Assembly: GCA_037176725.1 (NCBI GenBank)
Contig: JAZBRS010000013.1
Span: forward strand, 10,233,001 to 10,297,000
DNA: 64,000 nt
Origin: Posidonia oceanica
Lineage: Eukaryota > Streptophyta > Magnoliopsida > Alismatales > Posidoniaceae
Direction of reading: 5' to 3'
The translations under genes and the position numbers were made by a program. Positions 11,155-22,145 of this stretch are shown piece by piece (the stretch's first letter is position 1; the number at the start of each line of letters is the position of its first letter). The notes beneath the pieces were generated by a model. That model was not told the DNA's origin. It was given only the letters and a program-made list of their open reading frames with translations, and did no database searches.

Positions 11155-13001
11155 GACAAGCACGACAATCTTGTCATCTCCCTCTGCTTTCGATGCCAAG
11201 GACGCGTTGGCCAACCCCTGGTGTCATCCCGACACCAGGGGCATCTTTTGATCGCCCCTTGGTATCATCCTTCCCCTCTTTCCCCTATGATATTCCTGGT
11301 GTCATAGGATGATTTCTTCTCATCATTACCTCATCCCCTCTTTACCAGTCGATAAGTCCGATATCTTATCAATCAATCATTCTCATCATTACCTCATCCC
11401 CTCTTTGCCGGCCGATAATTCCGATATCTTATCAATCAATCATTCTCATCATTACCTCATCCCCTCTTTATCTCATCATTACCTCATCCCCTCTTTGCCG
11501 GCCGATAAGTCCGATATCTTATCAATCAATCATTCTCATCATTACCTCATCCCCTCTTTGCCGGCCGATAAGTCTGATATCTTATCAATCAATCATTCTC
11601 ATCATCACCTCATCTCCTCTTTATCTCATCATTACCTCATCCCCTCTTTATCTCATCATTACCTCATCCCCTCTTTGCCGGCCGATAAGTCCGATATCTT
11701 ATCAATCAATCATTCTCATCATTACCTCATCCCCTCTTTATCTCATCATTACCTCACCCCCTCTTTGCCGGCCGATAAGTCCGATATCTTATCAATCAAT
11801 TATTCTCATCATTACCTCATCCCCCTCTTCATCTCATCATGATCTCACCCCCTCTTTAGCAGTAATTCTCATCATGATCTCACCCCCTCTTTAGCAATAG
11901 TTCTCATCATGATCTCATCCCCCTCTTTAGCAGTAATTCTCATCATGATCTCACCCCCTCTTTAGCAATAGTTCTCATCATGATCTCATCCCCCTCTTTA
12001 GCAGTAATTCTCATCATGATCTCACCCCCTCTTTAGCAGTAGCTCTCATCATGATCTCGTCCCCTCTTATCATCAATCACATTCTAGGCTGATATCCGAA
12101 ACTATCAAACAATCAAGCACTCTCAGGCTGATATCCTAAACTATCTGCTCAGGCTGATATCCTAAACTATCTGCTCTCAGGCTGATAACCTAAACTATCA
12201 TCTGGGCCGATCCATGGTTGGCCCACAGTTGTGTTATACGGCTGACATCCAGTAACTGTCCCTTGCAATTGCGGTTTCCAGTTGATAGGTCTGTAAACTA
12301 TCCTCCAGTTGATAGGTCTGTAAACTATCCACCAGTTGATAGGACTGTAAACTGTCGCTAGGCTGATATCCTAAACTATCACCAGCAATTGCATTATACG
12401 GCTGATATCCAGTAACTATCCCTCATCATTGCGCGTTTCCAGTTGATAGGTCTGTAAACTATCCGCCAGTTGATAGGTCTGTAAACTATCCGCCAGTTGA
12501 TAGGTCTGTAAACTATCCGCCAGTTGATAGGACTGTAAACTATCACGCGCAATCATGTTATACGGCTGACATCCAGTAACTGTCCCTCGCAATGCTGTTT
12601 TCAATTGATAGGACTGTAAACTATCCGCCAGTTGATAGGTCTGTAAACTATCCGCCAGTTGATAGGTCTGTAAACTATCGCTCCAGTTTATAGGACTGTA
12701 AACTATCCGGCATTTGCGTTATACGGCTGATACCCAGTAACTATCACTCATGGTTTGTGGCTTCCAGTTGATAGGTCTGTAAACTATCCGCCAGTTGATA
12801 GGTCTGTAAACTATCCGCCAGTTGATAGGACTGTAAACTATCCCACACAACCATGTTATACGGCTGATATCCAGTAACTATCACTCACAACTGCTTCCGG
12901 TTGACAGGACCGTAAACTGTCATTCCAGGCTGATAACCTAAACTATCACTCCCGGTTGATAGGACCGTAAACTATCCGGACGATAAGCCCGTCACCTTAT
13001 C
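11155..13001 (+). repeat. Array of short hairpins, element A
   Basis: There are dozens of 16-21-nt units whose ends are reverse complements. Families include GATAAGTCCGATATCTTATC (first copy 11351-11370), GATAGgtctgtaaaCTATC (many copies 12270-12860), GATAtccagtaacTATC, and GACAAG...CTTGTC (11155-11175). Arms vary in step between units: GACAG/CTGTC at 12903-12921 against GATAG/CTATC at 12958-12976. Between hairpins, an 11300-12060 segment repeats CATCATTACCTCATCCCCTC words, and a strong CCCTGGTGTC/GACACCAGGG hairpin lies near 11216-11245. Confidence 0.88.
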
Positions 13002-13396
13002 ACCTTTTTTGGCGTGACCTTGTCCCAGGAAGGCAAAGTCACGCAAACCCCTTTTGCGATAGGAGAATTGACCTCTCTCCCCTCGCGCCTTTTTCTTTTT
13101 TGCTAGCCTGCTCCCCGGGCGGGGACAGGCTGCACCCTGTTTTTCCCTCGCTTTGTCGCGCAAGTCTGGCCTCCCTGCCAGATCCTCGCGCCACATCGCG
13201 CCTTTTTATCATTCCCCTTGCATCATCTTAGCACTTCCTCAGCTAGCACTGCATATTACTTTAGCATCATCACCATCACTTGCACAGCATCAGCATCTAT
13301 TCTAGCTGCACTAACTTTTATGCTAACTTCCTGCATTGCATTTGCATCAGCATGCATCGCACTGCATAGCATCCATCTACACCTAGCATCTTGCAT
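13002..13396 (+). other. GC-rich then GCAT-rich sequence before the conserved 3' block of A
   Basis: This matches 39190-39556 of H in order: a block around CCAGGAAGGCAAAGTCACGC, then scattered GCATTGCAT words. I see no gene. Confidence 0.5.
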
Positions 13397-13544
13397 TGCG
13401 GCAACGAGCTACGATCTTCGGTGCATCCGCCGAATAAGTAGCTCACGCCCATAGCAACCCACTGCTCCCGCCGGTCAGATGGGGTGTCTTGTCAACCCTG
13501 AGCAGTGGCCTCGCTCCGCTTGACCTTGCTCAGGGAGGGGCATC
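13397..13544 (+). promoter_or_regulatory. Conserved pre-LTR block of element A with polypurine tract
   Basis: About 150 bp are closely matched at 39557-39706 in H. The block ends with the polypurine tract AGGGAGGGG (13532-13540) and CATC just before the 3' LTR. The tract primes plus-strand DNA synthesis. The block also contains the left arms of the nested stem-loop described for 13477-13560. Confidence 0.85.
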
Positions 13545-13560
13545 TGTTGACACCCCATCT
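13477..13560 (+). other. Nested stem-loop spanning the polypurine tract and LTR start, element A
   Basis: The outer stem AGATGGGGTGTC (13477-13488) pairs perfectly with GACACCCCATCT (13549-13560), which lies inside the LTR. The inner stem CCCTGAGCA (13496-13504) pairs perfectly with TGCTCAGGG (13527-13535), overlapping the first four bases of the polypurine tract. H and C have the same arrangement with other sequences. Pairing is seen; function in RNA is inferred. Confidence 0.75.
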
Positions 13561-16500
13561 TGACAGGCTTGGATCCTTGGGGCCCTCCTGGTGATTGCTG
13601 GACTCAAACCTAACCCAAAACCAAACCCTAACCCTCTTCTTTACCCTTCAAAACCAGCCAACTTGACTTAAGCCTTTACCCCTCTTCCCAAGCTCAAAAC
13701 CGGATCAAAACCCATGGGAAAACCCACCAACACCCACTTAGCAAGCCTACCCAAGAACCCAGAAATTTCCAAACCTAGACCATTCCCAAAAACCCTAGAA
13801 AGCCTAGGTAAAACTACCCTTTTTCTACACCTTAAAACCCCTCCAAAACCTTCTTAAAATCAAACCAGAACTTCAGACCCAGCTCTACAAACTCTAGACT
13901 ACCCACTCAACAAATTTTACCTCATTCCAAAACCATTAAGACCCCCTTTCATCCAAATTATCCTTTTCTCTTTCCGGGATTATCATTTTCTCTCTCCTCT
14001 CTCTCTCCGGATTATCATCTCTCTTTTCATCCCCTTTTTGCCCCTTTTCTGGCCTGGCTGTGGGCCCTCTTTGTACTTCTATCCCTTCTCTATCTTATTC
14101 CAATTTTTACTTTATTTTTAGCTTTTTTCCTGAATTTTAAAAATCATTTTTCTCCAACCTATCTCTTTTCCTTTTATTTCCCTCTTTTCCCCTTTTCCTT
14201 CTTCCTTTTCTTTTCCTTTGCCCTCTTTTGCAAAAATCCATGAAAACCCCTGAAAATCTGTAAAACCCCAAAATATAAGAGAAACAAATCAGAACTCTAA
14301 GAAAAACAATTAAAAAACATTAAACAAGCAATTAAAAACTTAAACTTAACTAAATCAAGCTAAAAAGGAAATCAAGCATGCAAACTAAAAAATGCAAAAC
14401 AAACCAAAAGAAAATACTGAAAAATCAAGGAAAAAACTAAAATAAAATCAAAACCCACCAAAAGTGAAAACCCTATCAAAATAATTAAAAAACAAACTCT
14501 AAAAAAAGAAGTAAAACAATTAAAACACTAGGATAAACAATTAATGAAAGAAAAAGGCTTAACTTAGCAAACCTAAGAAAAAACAACATAAGGACTTAAT
14601 TAAAAAGAAAAAGAAAAACACATTAAAAAGACTTAAAAACACTCCATCAAACCAGAGAAACCCGATTAAAAAATATCAAGAAAAATCAACAAATAAAAAT
14701 CAAAAACCTAATTCAAAAGACTTAAGAAAGAAAATCCTAAAAGACTAAAACTAAAAAGCCCAAAACCCATCCTAATTAACCTAAAAATAAATCCTAAAAA
14801 TCCTAATTAACATCCTAAAATGCTTAACAAGAAAAACACAATTAACAAAACAATTTAAAAGATTTAACGAACACTTAATCAAATGGAAAACAAAGTAAGA
14901 ACAAAACAAAACCCTAAAACCCTAGTCAAGCCCAAAACACACTAATTAACCCAAAACAGTCATTAAAAAATCTAATTAAACACCTAACCTACAACCCAAT
15001 CCATCTAATATTTTTACTTATTTTTAATTTATTTTTTCCTATTTTATTTCTCCTATTTTCCCTCTCTTTCTTTCTTTCTTCCTTCTCATTTTTCTTTCCT
15101 TTTTCCTTGCTGGGCCCATCAGCCCGTTTCTCTCCTTCTTCTTTATTTTTCTTTTTCTCTTTTTTCGGCCCGCAGCCCGGCCTTCTCCTCCTTCTTCTTC
15201 CTTCAGCTTTCTGCATTTCCTCCATTTTCTCCCGCGAGCGGCCAGCTACAGCTCTCCCTCCATCGTTTGAATTCGAAGCTCTCCATCCAATCACCTACAG
15301 AGCTCGCCGCTTCTCCTCTATCTCAGCACCATTTCCGGGAGGCAATCAATGCCTGTCGTCTCGCCGGCATCCGTCTCCTGTCTGCTGCAGTGCGTCGCCG
15401 TCGAATTCAAAATCCCAGCGCGCGCACCGATAGCCCTCCTCCTGATATAAGCATCCAGAATTCCCTTCCTCAGACGAGCCTTTTGATCATCCAGAGAGGG
15501 AGAGTGGCAGAGCTCAACACTTAGCAATCGGCAAATTTGAGAGAGAAACCAGAATTCCAGTAGCTTTCCTCCACCTGAGTGACCTCCCCTTTCTTCCTCT
15601 GTATTCTCCAATTCCCAGAGAGAAGAGTCCGAGAGAGAGAGCCTGAGGGTGTGCTTTGGCATCCCGGAGAGAGAGCCCAGTTCCAGGGCCTTCCCCCAGC
15701 AATCCTTTCCCCAATTCTTTCCTCTGAATTCAGCAGAACCTCCTCCTTCTTCTCCAGCAAACCAGCCCCCTTCCAAGCCCCATTTGCTCTCCCAGTTGAT
15801 CCCCCAAGTTCACCCAGAAACCCAGCAATACCTCCCCACCATTTCTCGACCATTCCACCTCTGAAACCATCCTAAAACACCACCTGTCCACCTGAAACTC
15901 AAACTGTGAACCCAAAGCAACCCACTCCAGAATTCCCATCACTCCAGTCCACTACTTCCTCCCAAACTCCACCCAAAGATTCACCAGACCATCACCTTCC
16001 CAGAACACCTGACATCAGACCCGGCCATCCACCACAGACCAAGAACTCCACAACAAACACCTGCCTTCTCCACTGACCAGAAGATCGTCCGAACTCCAAA
16101 TCCTCTCCACACACTCCAGGAATCCCATCCAGCAATCCAGAACCACTCCCCGGACCTCCAGCAACCTCCCGGAGGGTTCCATCCAACCAGACGAGCAGCA
16201 GACACCCCCCCCCCCCCCCGACTCCCGACTGTTTCTCTGAACCCACAAAGCGCCGGATTTCCCTCCGAGCTCTGGAGCTTCCATCCAACTAACTGGGAAG
16301 CACCGGAGGACCATTCTGAAGCAGCTCCAGCCCTCGCGAGCAGCCGGCGACGCCCGCAGCGACCGAACGACCTCCACCGGCCACCTCCGGAACTGCTGAG
16401 GTCGGGAGAACACCTCAGACGCGGAATTAGGTAAAATCTTCTTCCCTTAGTCTTCTTTTCTTCCCGCGATGCTTTTCCACCCTTTAGATTAGCGTTTCCG

Positions 16501-19354
16501 ACCTTCCTGCTCTGATCGCGACTCGCCGGACAGAGCTTCTTCTCCGGCGCCGGCCTCCGCTCTTCCCGATGCTCCAGCCAACGGAACGTCGCCCCGACGG
16601 TCCCCGGAGCTCCGCACGGACGTCAGCTCCAGCTCCCGCCGATCAGCGCCTCCACAAGCCCCCTGTGCCGGCGGTGCTAAGGTCCGGTAGCTTACTGCTA
16701 CAGTACCTACCATCGCCGGCAAGTCACTGTTCCTTTATTTTTCCAAGTATAAAGTTTCTGTGTGAATATTGCATTCTTGCCTTAAGTTTTTACATTTTTG
16801 CGTTCTGGTCCTCTGTTCATTTAATATGCTTAGTTTTTAATTTAATACCATGCTAAATTGCTGCTTTTATCTCTGCTTTTCAGTATTTGCAATCTAGTCC
16901 TGTTACTGTGCTGTGCTGTTGTATTATTTTGCATTTTAGCCCCTCTGTTTTCGTTTTTTGCACTTAGGTCCTGTAGTAAATCAGTTCATTTAATTGCATA
17001 TAGTTTACCATATGAAATTGCATTCTGCATCCCTGCATATTTCTGATTTTGCATATAGGTCCATGCACTGTAGTAACTTAGGTTTTATTTTTTTTATTTT
17101 TGCTTGTTGCATTGCATCTTCTTCCCTCTGTTTTCTGACATTTGCATTTAGGTCCATTTTAAATGGACAGTAACTGTTTTCCATGCATTTTAGCCTATTG
17201 CATTGCATTTTGGCCCCTGTTTTTTTTTAAAATTGCACATCAGTCCTTTTCAGTGTTTTCAGAGCATATTTACCATACAAAATTGCATATTTGACCCCTG
17301 CATGATTCAAAAATCACACATAGGTCCTTGCATCTTTTAAAAACTATGTAAAAAGACTGTTTTGCCCCTAAAAATGCATCTTAGCTCCTATGCTTACAAA
17401 ATTGCATGTAGACCCTCCACTTGCATTCCCAGACTCCCCAGAACCCTGTTTTCTGGCAAATTTGCATTTTAGACCCTAGTTTTTCCAAAATTGCATTCTG
17501 ATTTCTTTTTGTCTTCCAAACTTCTTCCAATGCATACCCTCTTTTCAAATTAGCTTTCTGAGCCCAGTCTTTTGCGAAATAACCCTCTGCCCTCTCCTGT
17601 TTTCAAAACCCTCCTCTGTGGACCCCATCTTTTGCGAAAATTTGCATTTTAGCCCCTTTTCTTTTTCAAAAATGCTTTTGAACTCTTGTCTTTTCCAAGT
17701 TTGTTCCCCTTGTTTCTCCTTGCTTGTGCATGCATTCTGCATTCATTTAGTCTTGCATTTTAGCATCCTTTTGCACACACTAAGCACCTTTAGCTCCCCT
17801 TCACCTGGGAGGACCTTTTGCACACCCCTAGGACCTCCCGAACACCTAGATCTGTTCTTCTCCCCTGTTCTGGCCTTCCTGCCTTGAAGCTGCGATATCT
17901 TCCGATCCGGCCGTTGGATCTTCTCAAATAAGCTGCCCAGGCGGCCGCAGCGAAGCGCTCTTCGGCATGGACCAAGCAGATCTCAGATCAAGCTCCCGGA
18001 TTTCCAGGTATGTCCTCCTAAACTCCTGCATTGCATTCATTTGCATGCCATTTGCATAGTTTTCCTCGTTTTCGATTTCCGTCTCTTTGAGCATGTAGAA
18101 TAGGGCCTCCTCTTCTTGTCTATCAACTCAGATCCCCGTTTCGCGTTTCCCTATGTGTTTTGTGTTGGGTTTTCCCTGGATTTACCACTTAATGTGACTT
18201 TCTTCCCCCTTTTCCACGATCCGATCGCATCGCGAGCTTTGGGCAGCATGCAAGACACACCGTGGAACGGTTTAGTGGGAAATGGTCGCGAAAGAGGTGG
18301 TAATCCCTCCGTTTGCTCACTCTCCCCTTTGTAGGTCTTCACACCTACCCTGGGTGGTCCTAAACAATGTCTGTTCTTACACACACATTGTCTTGCTCCT
18401 CTTTGGCATCTTCTGATCTCTTCTTCGCATTTAGCATTCGCACAGTTTTTCGAGGTTTTATCTCGCAGCTTTTGGCACCGTTTTGCGTGCCCGTTCTTGT
18501 TTTGGCACCGTTTTGCGTGCCTGTTTTGTCTTTCGCTTCGTTTTGCACGCTTGCCCTGTTTTTGGCACAGTTTTGCGTGCCCGTCACCGTCTTTTGCACC
18601 GATTTGCGTGCCGCCTTGCTTTCTCGCCCATTTTACGTGCCGACCTTGTCTTTTTGCACCATTTTGCCCGCTTTCTTGTTTTTCGCCTCGTTTTGCGTGT
18701 TTTACGCCGTTTTCTCTTGCATGTCGATCGCATTGCATGGTTTTACCGTTGTTTTGCTTTTTCGCCTGCATTTGCATATAGGGCTGTGATGCTTACTGCC
18801 TGGAGTTCTCACGAGCCAGGTTTCGCCTAGTTCGGAACACAGACAGCGTAGCTGAGCACTTAGACAGCACGTTTACTTCCTTGCCCTGCATCTCTCCACT
18901 TAGAGCACACCTTGAGCATTCATTTAGGCATTCATAGGCACATAGGCATTCAACCCTGCATTTCCCTGCGTATGCGAGCGTAAGCCTAGAAAGACCGATT
19001 CTCGGGCGTGTCGGGGGTGCCTAACACCTTCCCCGCACGTAACAGGAGTCCTTGCCCTGTCTTTTGGCCCACAATGACCGTACTGCCCTTATCCTAGGCT
19101 AGAGTCATCTCATTTGCATGTATTTGCATTTGTTTCCTTTGCATTGCTTTGCTTTGCATTTCTTGCTTGGTTTTGCGTGATAATTCACGCATTTCCCCTG
19201 GTTTTCCTTGTCTCCCGTTAATAGACATGGTGGCGACTCTGATTTGTCTTATCTTTCTCTTTTCTCCTCGATTTCAAGTGTTTTCGAGTCGAGCCTCTTC
19301 CTCAGATCCAATCGCTGCTAAATAGCGAGCCTGATTCCGATCGGGATCGCTACA
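13545..19354 (+). repeat. 3' LTR of element A (5810 bp, complete)
   Basis: It runs from TGTTGACACC to GATCGCTACA. It adds to the truncated 5' copy an internal GC-rich segment (17810-18006) ending in CAG|GTATGT, a minisatellite-like run of GTTTTGCGTGCC words (18475-18720), a conserved Tat LTR motif (18979-19045) and a TGGCGACTCTG word at 19231 with TTTTCGAGTCGAG near 19282. Transcription signals are not clear. A TATA-like site would be near 15450. Confidence 0.93.
18979..19045 (+). promoter_or_regulatory. Conserved Tat/Ogre LTR motif
   Basis: The stretch around GGGCGTGTCGGGGGTGCC, TAACACCTTCCCC and ACGTAAC closely resembles a block I know from near the 3' end of many plant Tat/Ogre LTRs. H has it at about 44277-44332. 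Its role is not known to me. It supports both the lineage call and the LTR boundaries. Confidence 0.7.
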
Positions 19355-19359
19355 CCTCC
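19355..19359. repeat. Right target-site duplication of element A (CCTCC)
   Basis: It is identical to 2768-2772 and lies immediately after the CA end of the 3' LTR. H resumes with the base at 19360. Confidence 0.93.
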
Positions 19360-20620
19360 CCAGCAACCTTATCCATCTCCCTATAAGCCAAAAGGCACCC
19401 CTGCAACCCCTCCTGTGCTTGCTGCACGTGCTCCCGTAGTTATTGATTTAACTCAGGACACCCATCACGTACCATACAGTTACACCACAGAAATGTGTGT
19501 GGAAGTGACGTGATTAGGGAGGATCTACAGACCCCCAACACCGGTGGTTAGGCCAAACCATCCAGAACCTACTATGCCCCAACCCTCTAGCCAACCCGTA
19601 GCAGGCTAGACCTCTAGCCAGCCCGTAGCAGGCCTGATCCCTAGCCAACCTGTAGAGGGCCAACCCTCAAGCTAACCCCCTATACCTGTCCCCTTAGAAC
19701 TTGCCACCAAAGCCACCCCTCTTGCTGCCAAGAAGAACCAACCCAAGGCTGACATTACCTCTCAGCTTAAGAAGGTTAAAGCCGACATTTCAATTTGGGA
19801 CCTTATACACTCCTCTTCCGAACACCACGAGGCTTTTCTTCGCGTGTTCCAAACAGCCCATGTGTCCTAGACTATTGAACCTTCAGCCTTGGAAAGCATG
19901 GTAGGGATGATTGCGGAGCCTCAGATCATCTCTTTCACGAGCGATGAACTGCCTCCAGTGGGATTAATCATAACCAACCCTTGTTCGTCACGGTTCATTT
20001 CAAAAACTTCTGCATTCCCCTCACGCTGGTTGATAACGGGTCAGGCCTTAATGTCTGCCCCTTGCGTACTGCAACAAAGCTCGGATTCAAAGCCAAGGAT
20101 ATCACTCCAGCTATAAAGGGAATGACAGCTTTTGATAATACCCACCATGACGCTCTAGGGATTCTGATTATTTCTCTTACCATTGCCCTGGTCGTATTCG
20201 ATGTAGAATTCTACGTCGTCGACTTGAAGCCTAATTTTAATTTCCTGCTTGGGTGCCCTTGGCTCCACAAGCATGAGGTTCTCCCCTCGACCCTCCATCG
20301 CATGATAAAGTACCACCGCAACGACGATGTCATTGTCGTCATGGTAGAGAACTTTGAGAAGGAGTGGATCGAGGCAGTCTCTCCTGTCTCTTCACAAACC
20401 GTCCCCTTTGACCCTGAAATCTCCGATGCTTTGTATCATGTTAACCGGTGTGAGCCGATTAACTTCATTCCTGATCTTGAACGCGTCAACTCCTTGGCTG
20501 TTCACAATAACCCTTTCCAGATGGTCGAGAATGTCTATCACAGGTAGGGTTACGTTAAGGGTACACCGCTCGGGCGATACGGCTAGGGGATCGTAGAGCC
20601 GATCATAGCGGAGGAGCGGA
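19360..20620 (+). pseudogene. pro: Gag-protease linker and aspartic protease of H, with a G-patch-like tail
   Basis: The retropepsin processes the polyprotein. The linker (19360-19880) is Pro-rich with three near-identical SQPVAG-type repeats at 19590-19660. The active site is LVDNGSGLNVCP (about 20020-20060), the Tat form of the D-[ST/N]-G motif, followed by the flap region and FLLGCPWLHKHEVLPSTLH. A 1-bp frameshift lies near 19960-19985. After the protease, GYVKGTPLG...GIVEPI (about 20545-20605) resembles a G-patch, with stops at 20545 and 20584. One real gag stop lies near 19511. It is non-functional. Confidence 0.82.
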
Positions 20621-22145
20621 GAAAAGCAGAAGGTCTCGATTACAAGCCCAAGCCCAACAAAGATGAATGCTTTCAGCTGAAGAATCAGAAGACGGTCATC
20701 CCCAGGGATCTCACTAACTTCACCAGTGCAGGTACTCTGGGTTCAATCGATGGTCAAGCCACAGTGCCAACAGAAGAATGGGTCTGCATTGAGGACTACT
20801 ACTCGGATGAGGAGCAGTTTGGCACAGTAGAGGCGGCCCAAAACTATGGCAAAGTTCTGATTAGCACAGAGGCACCTTGGTTGGTTTGTCTGGATCTACC
20901 TTCAACTGATACAGCAGTAAATTTAGCAGGCCCTGTGGCAGGACTGACAAGCTTTCACATTTCTGCAGCCACATCAGCATCACAAGCACTAGCAGCAGCG
21001 GCAGCTCAGAAGTTAGGGACACCCCTTCAGGCACAGTTAGCTAGTCTGCCTGCGGCCGCAGTCGCATCAGTACAGCTGTTACCCTCTTTGGAGGGTCAGT
21101 CAGCCAGTTTAGCCAGCAGCGTGACTCGGCCCATTTCAGCAGCTGCATCACAAAGAATGCAGCCAGTGCCGTCCATTACACATCTTCCTGTAGCAAAACA
21201 GCAACCCTCGTGGCATGCCCCCATGGCATCAAAGGCCACACTTTCACTATCACTACTAGATGCAGGGATCCAGTACAGCAGCACAGCCTCCTAGCCATCG
21301 GGCCCTCAGAAGAGCAGCTTTGCCTACCCTCCAACTGCAGTAGTGACTTTGGCAGCGCACCTGTCTGCAGCCCCGTTGACCGATCTATTTGGATCTCTGA
21401 TCATGAAGCTGCCACAATCAGGCGTGCTCGCAGACCAGACATTGCAAGTGTCAAGGGCGGTGGTACATCTAGCAGCCGGGCCAGAGCCAAAGGCCCCCAG
21501 CGCCGACTACGTCGACTTACTCTTGAATGAGGAGGAAGGAGCAGTAGTAGAGGCCCAGGTCGACTCGTGGATGGGAGACTTAGAGCTATTATACCAGGAA
21601 CAGCTCAAGTTACTAGCAGAGGACCTGACAGAGCACCAAACAGCGGAAAGGAAAGCGAAAACCGTGGTTACGGACCCTCCCTTGCAGGAAGACCATGCCT
21701 CTATCATGGTCTTAGAAGAAGACTCAGCAACGGCAGACTCCACTAGACCGGATGAGCTCATCACTCTACAACCACAAGGCGGGTCTAGGTGGTTTGTGCA
21801 GCACATGCCCCACTCAGGCAGTGCAGCAAGCAGCAGTACCCAGATCAGCCGCCAGTCCGGCATACCCTCCACAAGTACACTAGAAGACGCGGAGGAGGAA
21901 ACACTGGCAGCACAGGCAGCAACTGAGTCAACAGTCCAGGCAGTAACAGAGCTGAAAGCAGCATCAGTAATAGAGTTATTGTAGCCTTAACAGCAGGGCC
22001 ATCACTAGCATCATTGACAGAGTCAGCAGAACCATCAGCAGAGTCAGTGGCAGAGCGCTTAGCAGAATCAACCAAGTCAGAGCAGGTAGAGGAAGTTGCC
22101 AGGACGGAGGTCGCGTACTGAGGATACAAGAACACTCGAGTAAGC
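20621..22145 (+). pseudogene. Variable linker between protease and RT of H
   Basis: This is part of the pol frame without a catalytic domain. It begins with EEWVCIEDYYSDEEQF (20770-20820) and then a long Ala/Ser/Thr-rich low-complexity segment (20900-21300), followed by an acidic segment (21500-21980). The frame is open apart from a stop at 21292 and shifts by one base near 21970. A TGA at 22120 interrupts the next stretch. Ogre elements are known for an intron in this interval, but I see no convincing splice pair here, and simple frame decay explains it. Confidence 0.65.

Larger units (their letters stand above)
2773..19354 (+). mobile_element. Element A: young, internally deleted Tat/Ogre-type element nested in H
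   Basis: The element is bounded by TGTTGACACC at 2773 and GATCGCTACA ending at 19354, with CCTCC on both sides. It contains a truncated 5' LTR (2773-6850), an integrase fragment (6851-7734), a spacer, a DUF7745 ORF (9195-10397), an 83-bp tandem repeat, a hairpin array, a polypurine tract (13532-13540) and a full 3' LTR (13545-19354, 5810 bp). By eye the shared 4.08 kb of the LTRs differ by about two dozen substitutions and one C-run. Insertion is therefore recent relative to C and H. Gag, protease, RT, RNase H and the primer site are missing, so it is non-autonomous. Confidence 0.93.

Noticed and set aside
11309..11842. Open frame of repeated SHHYLIPSLP units
   Set aside because: The frame is a by-product of the tandem DNA repeat. 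The unit length keeps the frame open, and H has no corresponding frame.
12416..12860. Regularly spaced repeats resembling a CRISPR array
   Set aside because: Units are themselves hairpins with almost no unique spacers, there are no cas genes, and the context is a plant retrotransposon 3' region.
18367..18830. Cys/Phe-rich frames, also 43700-44091
   Set aside because: They are products of the TTTTGCGTGCC minisatellites in the LTRs.
19231..19245. Primer-binding site marking the end of A's 3' LTR
   Set aside because: The CCTCC duplication and restored H frame put the end at 19354; a 3' LTR is also not followed by a primer site.
21985..22145. Ogre-type intron between protease and RT in H
   Set aside because: One reading frame stays open through most of the interval with one stop, so a single-base shift near 21970 explains it without splicing.
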